Source of the DNA: Pyrenula massariospora
Lineage: Eukaryota; Ascomycota; Eurotiomycetes; Pyrenulales; Pyrenulaceae
DNA: 64,000 nt
Assembly: GCA_021030905.1 (NCBI GenBank)
Contig: JAGFMI010000002.1
Span: 992,001-1,056,000, forward strand
Direction: 5' to 3'
The translations under genes were made by a program, and so were the position numbers. Positions 59,826-64,000 of this stretch are shown here, one piece after another (position 1 is the stretch's first letter; the number at the start of each line of letters is the position of its first letter). The notes beneath the pieces were generated by a model. That model did not search any database, had not been told where the DNA came from, and worked only from the letters and a program-made list of their open reading frames with translations.

Positions 59826-62379
59826 TATGATCGTAGATGGTAATTGTATATTCTGTTGGCGTCCAGCACGAACTTCCTAGCGTCGAGGTGCTCGAGTACC
59901 CTAGTTCTAACCTGAATCGCTGAAGACCGGGAATTAAGGGAGGCTTATTTCACGATGCCTTGCCACGTCTTTAACACGACTGTTTATTTAATTCTCCAGG
60001 ATACTCTTTGTGAGTTCGCGAGGATCATTTGATCTTTTTGAGTAGTCGTTGAATTAAAAAAAATCGAAGAATCTAGCGATCCAAGATTTTAGCGAGCGGA
60101 AGTCGACGCTTCGGTGATTCGCAACCAAAGGATCGAGCGACAATAGTCGGAGGCGAAAAGTCGTCAGAAGTCGTGATGAGTCAATAGCGAGAGGAACGGC
60201 GATACACAGTATTGCCCGTGGATTTGGAGATGGAATGCAAACGACAGGAGGTTGGTTGTTGGAAGAATGCAGTCGATGCAAGATTGGATGTCTTGAGGAA
60301 GATTTGGGGGTGGTGGAAGGTGGCTAACAATAATACAGTAATACGAGCGCAGCCGGGAACGGCGGGCTGAGCGACCCTGAACAGGTACCGAATCGAGCAA
60401 TTCCCACCCTCGGGCGATTATCCGGCTCAGTACTGCAGATGATTGCGTCTGGGAAATGGTGATTGTGGGTGTTGGGGAGGACGAAGAGTTTCGCTACAAG
60501 AGCGTGTAGCAGACTGATGGAGTGCAAGTTGCAGGAGTCGAATTACTCCGTGAGGGCAGATAACTTGCGACAAAGCGATCTGAGGGGAGGCGGGCCGATC
60601 AGGGGTGAAGGCAGGTTTGGTAACAGGGGGGGTCTCTTGGAGTCTTGGGTGGCTTTACTGAATGACGATACCGGTGGGCGTTGCTCCGGTGGTCTCAGAC
60701 GCTCGGGCAACCAATCCCCTTCCCCGCACCTCCCCTAACCCATGGCCGACCGTGACCTGTGCCATTATTATTTGTGACAACAATTACCTGCCCAGGAACA
60801 ATAATGATACATCAATAAAAGTGAAGACTGGGTACCTTCATTCGTGCCTGAGGAACGAAAGGTACCCTTGGTCTCCTCAGTTCGTTAACAATAGAATACC
60901 TTGTCCGTGTCGCTATCATTAGCAAAGCATTCAGGGACCATTCAGCCGGATACTCGTCAATACGAGGTGACATAGGCCGGCGCCAGTACGAGCCTCTCAG
61001 CGCCTGGCTACCGCAATGGGTACCCGGTTCGAGCGTGATGCGAACGCCCCGAAATGAGGTCGGTATTGTTCTTTTGTCAAATGTCGCCCCCCAGCAGCAC
61101 TGCCACCTAGCCGCCCTTCACCCAACAGCCAACCGATCCAGAATGACCGCTTTGGGAGGGAACATGTTCGCGCTTCTTGTTGCAAACCGTTGGTAATCAG
61201 AACACCGGAAATCTCAATACTCTGCTGTACCATTTGGATACCGTGCCTCCAATCTCGGATGCCTGCCCCCCGAATCTCCAATCCATTGCGCGGCGACGCT
61301 CGACCTGTTTGAGCCGCGTCGCAGAACCGCCGTCTGAGACAAGGTCGTTGCACTCAACGTCCTTCCAAATATCCACTCGATTGACGTCAGCAGCTTATCC
61401 TCTTCGGACGCTCGAGGGACTGCTGCAAGCGTAGTCGACAGTGAAAGGTTCTGTACAGATTTCCAAATATCATCGCCACAGCCCAGCTCAACGTGAACAC
61501 GTTTCCCCTGAACGAGGGGCCATGGCAACAACTGACACCTCGGGAAAGGCTCTGTCGCCTATTTGCTCAAAAATCATTAAGCTTAATTCCCACTTGCTAC
61601 TTTCAGGGTCCCAACCTTCCAGATGCAAGTAAGGTAACACCTGTCCGGGGGCCAAGCGGGCGACAAGGCGTTGTTCTGGCCTTATAGAAGAGCGCCTTCT
61701 GCTGTACCTGCAGTAGCACACTGCCACACGGAGATGCCCAATCCAGTAACAAAGGATACAAAGTACTTACAGCCTTTTAGGCATTCTCGATAAGGGATAT
61801 CCAGCAATATGAGCGATGGCATGGACGAGTCGCTGCTTTAGATGCAGAGCATTTTGAGGCCCTCTCTAGTTCAGTATTATATCATGAGCCTGGGCCAATT
61901 GTCCCGAGGCTCGTTCTGAAGCGTTGGTTTTAATACTTTACAGCACCTGAGTTGTTGTCTCTCCATACTGGGTTGTGCGCGGTGTTATTCCTACTTCTGT
62001 GCTATTGAGAATTATTAGTCCTTATGAACCCCATGATAAAGGGAGAGTCGTAGCTACTTGCTCCTCGGTCCTTTTTGCTTAGTATCTGTTTATGATCATG
62101 CAGGCCAACCACGAATTCACGCAACAGGTTTCTCGTTCACGGACCTTTGGTACTATAGGCAACACGGCACGATATGCATCAGTCTTCATCGTTTTCTACT
62201 TTCATTTCAATTCGACCCAAAAATAAATATCTTTAGAAATTCTTCGGGTACCGATCTGATCCTTTCACTCCACCGCTCGCAGGCAATCGCAGATGCCAGG
62301 TCGCCAGACCGAGATACACGCGCGACTAATCGCCCAGGTTGATCTTTTCAGACACAGTATGATGCTGGTGGCAAAAGAT
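59826..62379. other. Long intergenic region upstream of the TRP/FLC gene
   Basis: 2.55 kb with no supported gene. Minus-strand frames at 61214-61531 and 61488-61727 overlap and have fairly protein-like composition (SSKWELSLMIFEQIGDRAFP; EEDKLLTSIEWIFGRTLS), which may reflect a decayed gene, but I found neither a domain nor splice joins. The first 500 bp are the TRP/FLC promoter and 5' leader. Confidence 0.35.
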
Positions 62380-64000
62380 CTATAGCAACAATCCGGACCG
62401 AGCGCTGGCATTGCCGTACACAACGATGTCTAGTATCTTAAGAGTCCTCCAGCGCGCTCTGTCCCGTATGCCCAGGCGTTCTGCATGGCGCATCACCCGG
62501 GCTATTGTAGGACTCTCCCACTCACTTTCTAAAGAGCGCAATAGATAACTAAATATTGGCATAAATGGATTTTCGGGTGTCTTGCCAACAGGATCGGACC
62601 ACAAGGATTTTCTCCCGGAGAACCAGGGACGATTCTGATTGAGGGTAATATCCATGCCTGAGGTAATGGATTCTCTTCTCCGCAATCTGCCCTTCGCCAG
62701 GTCTTGCGAACGATAATAGCAGAGAGCATCAGCCAATTTACTGGCAGTAACGTCGTCAAGGGATAAACCAATCGGCTGTGAATCAAATGAGATGAGGACG
62801 TGGCATACCGTACTATGTTTGTACGATTCTAGGAGTAACAGAGCTATGTTGGCCAGAACTTCACATTCATAGTGAAAATGTATCCCACCTCCTCGTCTAA
62901 GCTGGCTAGGTTTGCTTGCATTCCAATGCATGCTTGCGGATAACATGTAGTTTTCTTGTCGAAAGAGCCAAATAAAGAGTCGGAGTCCATAGAGATATTG
63001 AATAATCGCTTTCCTTTTCACTGCGGGAAGAGCATGAAGCCTCGTATCCTCGAGCGGCCAAAGTTTAATTTGCTCCTCACATCCAACCATTTGGCTAACA
63101 AGTGCTGGCTGGATTACCCGGACATACTCTTGATAGCCGGTAGGGCACTTCCCTTCGGGGCAACGACGAAGACCAATCAGTTCGATCCGAGCGACTCTTG
63201 CGGAGACTCGATGATAGCTCCCAGCTCTTGATGAAACCCTGCGGGCTTGTCGCAAGGGCATCTTTTGAGGCATGTCGGACGGGAGGACCAAAGACTTGCG
63301 AAGCTGCTTTTGTATTGATGCAATACGTGCATCGATGGTGCTGAGCTTGTCATTGATGGCCCCATGAGTTCCTCTCGAACGTGTCGAGATGAAGTCGAGT
63401 TTCTGTTGGAGGTTCTCTGCCGATTGGTCTGCGCGAGACTCGGTTTGTTCCATAAGCTTGCGTATGTCATCGCACTGAGTGTTGATGGCTTGGGTGGATC
63501 GTGACTGATTGAATTCTAGATTCACAATTGTATCGGTCACGGCTCGCCTTGTCTGCATCTCTGCATCCCTGGGTACTGCTTAGCTCACAATCACTCGGTA
63601 GGTGGGTATGAGCCCAAACCAGTTGACTGCAGTCATGATCAAGGACAAAGATGCCTTTTCTGACGATATCCTCCGGTGGAGATTATCAAAATAGTCCCTG
63701 CGGGCAGTCGCCTTCATCTTCCGCAGCGTTCGTCCCTTTTGAGGCTCGACGATTCCCTTCAGATACCCTTCGACATCGATAATCGTGTCTCGGCACTGTT
63801 GTAATCCATCATAAAGACGCCTGACGGCTGGCGTGGCATTGCTATTAGCCGAGCAGTTCGCTGTTGCAACAGCAGTGATGTCTCCCAGAAGATCTCTGAG
63901 GTACCCGAGCTCCTTTAAGAAACTCTCAGTGTTGGTTGAGATCTCTCTGTAAGCTTCGACGAAAGCATACAACCGGGACGTTGCTTGCACGGCCTGCCCC
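62380..64000 (-). CDS. STAND-like N-terminal domain protein without visible NB domain, 5' end outside window
   Basis: Two exons visible: 64000-63620 (open at the window edge) and 63568-62380. The junction TG|GTTTGG..CCCAG|G keeps the frame and restores Trp (MTAVNWDAEMQTRR). The upstream part has the helical pattern of fungal STAND/NLR N-terminal domains: EISTNTESFLKELGYLRDLL, then YDGLQQCRDTIIDVEGYLKG and a KMKATARRDYF basic step. A helical region with heptad-like spacing follows (QSAENLQQKLDFISTRSRGT). After it comes a polar/hydrophobic C-terminal region of about 250 residues (IQYLYGLRLFIWLFRQENYM, ERLGIRDRARWRTLKILDIV) that I do not recognise. There is no P-loop, NB-ARC or NACHT motif before the stop at 62380. 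It may be an N-domain-only relative of NLRs. The N terminus is missing because the window ends. Confidence 0.7.

Overview
The window looks like nuclear DNA of a filamentous ascomycete (Pezizomycotina). Most genes carry short GT..AG introns (about 36-220 nt), often with CTAAT/CTAAC-like branch points. The gene set fits: calcineurin A, profilin, a Sec4-type Rab, a QDE-1-type RNA-dependent RNA polymerase, an Opi1 regulator, HET and STAND/NLR genes, a Sulfotransfer_4 protein and an NADP-mannitol dehydrogenase. I cannot place it below subphylum. Exon models were built by hand from frame, splice consensus and family conservation; models said to close in frame were checked by exon arithmetic.

Left part (1-25 kb) is gene-sparse and accessory. 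It starts with a broken partial copy of an uncharacterised membrane-protein family whose intact relative lies at 19.3-21.8 kb. Then come a HET-domain gene of doubtful integrity (2.5-4.1 kb), an eight-exon APC-type permease (4.3-6.4), a membrane-anchored arylsulfotransferase-family protein (7.4-9.7), a Sulfotransfer_4 protein (11.7-12.7), an MFS transporter (14.3-16.2), a small secreted cysteine-rich effector-like protein (17.6-18.0), the intact membrane protein, and one weak small gene near 23.4-24.0.

Middle part (25-38 kb) is mostly conserved housekeeping and regulatory genes: Opi1, the QDE-1-like RdRP and calcineurin A in tandem on the minus strand, a small conserved coiled-coil protein divergent from calcineurin, and a histidine-phosphatase family gene whose first exon does not join cleanly.

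Right part (38-64 kb) holds a five-exon NLR (STAND N-domain, NB-ARC, nine kinesin-light-chain-type TPRs), mannitol dehydrogenase, a 1204-residue single-pass disordered protein, a Sec4-like Rab, a BBE-type flavin oxidase, profilin, an SMP-30-like beta-propeller, a TRP/FLC-family channel-like protein, and at the right edge a partial gene with a STAND-like N-terminal domain.

Themes: self/non-self recognition (HET, NLR, STAND-like protein), RNA silencing (RdRP), and exocytosis/calcium/actin functions (Rab, calcineurin, profilin, TRP/FLC). The genes do not form an operon-like unit and I see no convincing secondary-metabolite cluster. I found no tRNA, rRNA, CRISPR array or intact transposon.
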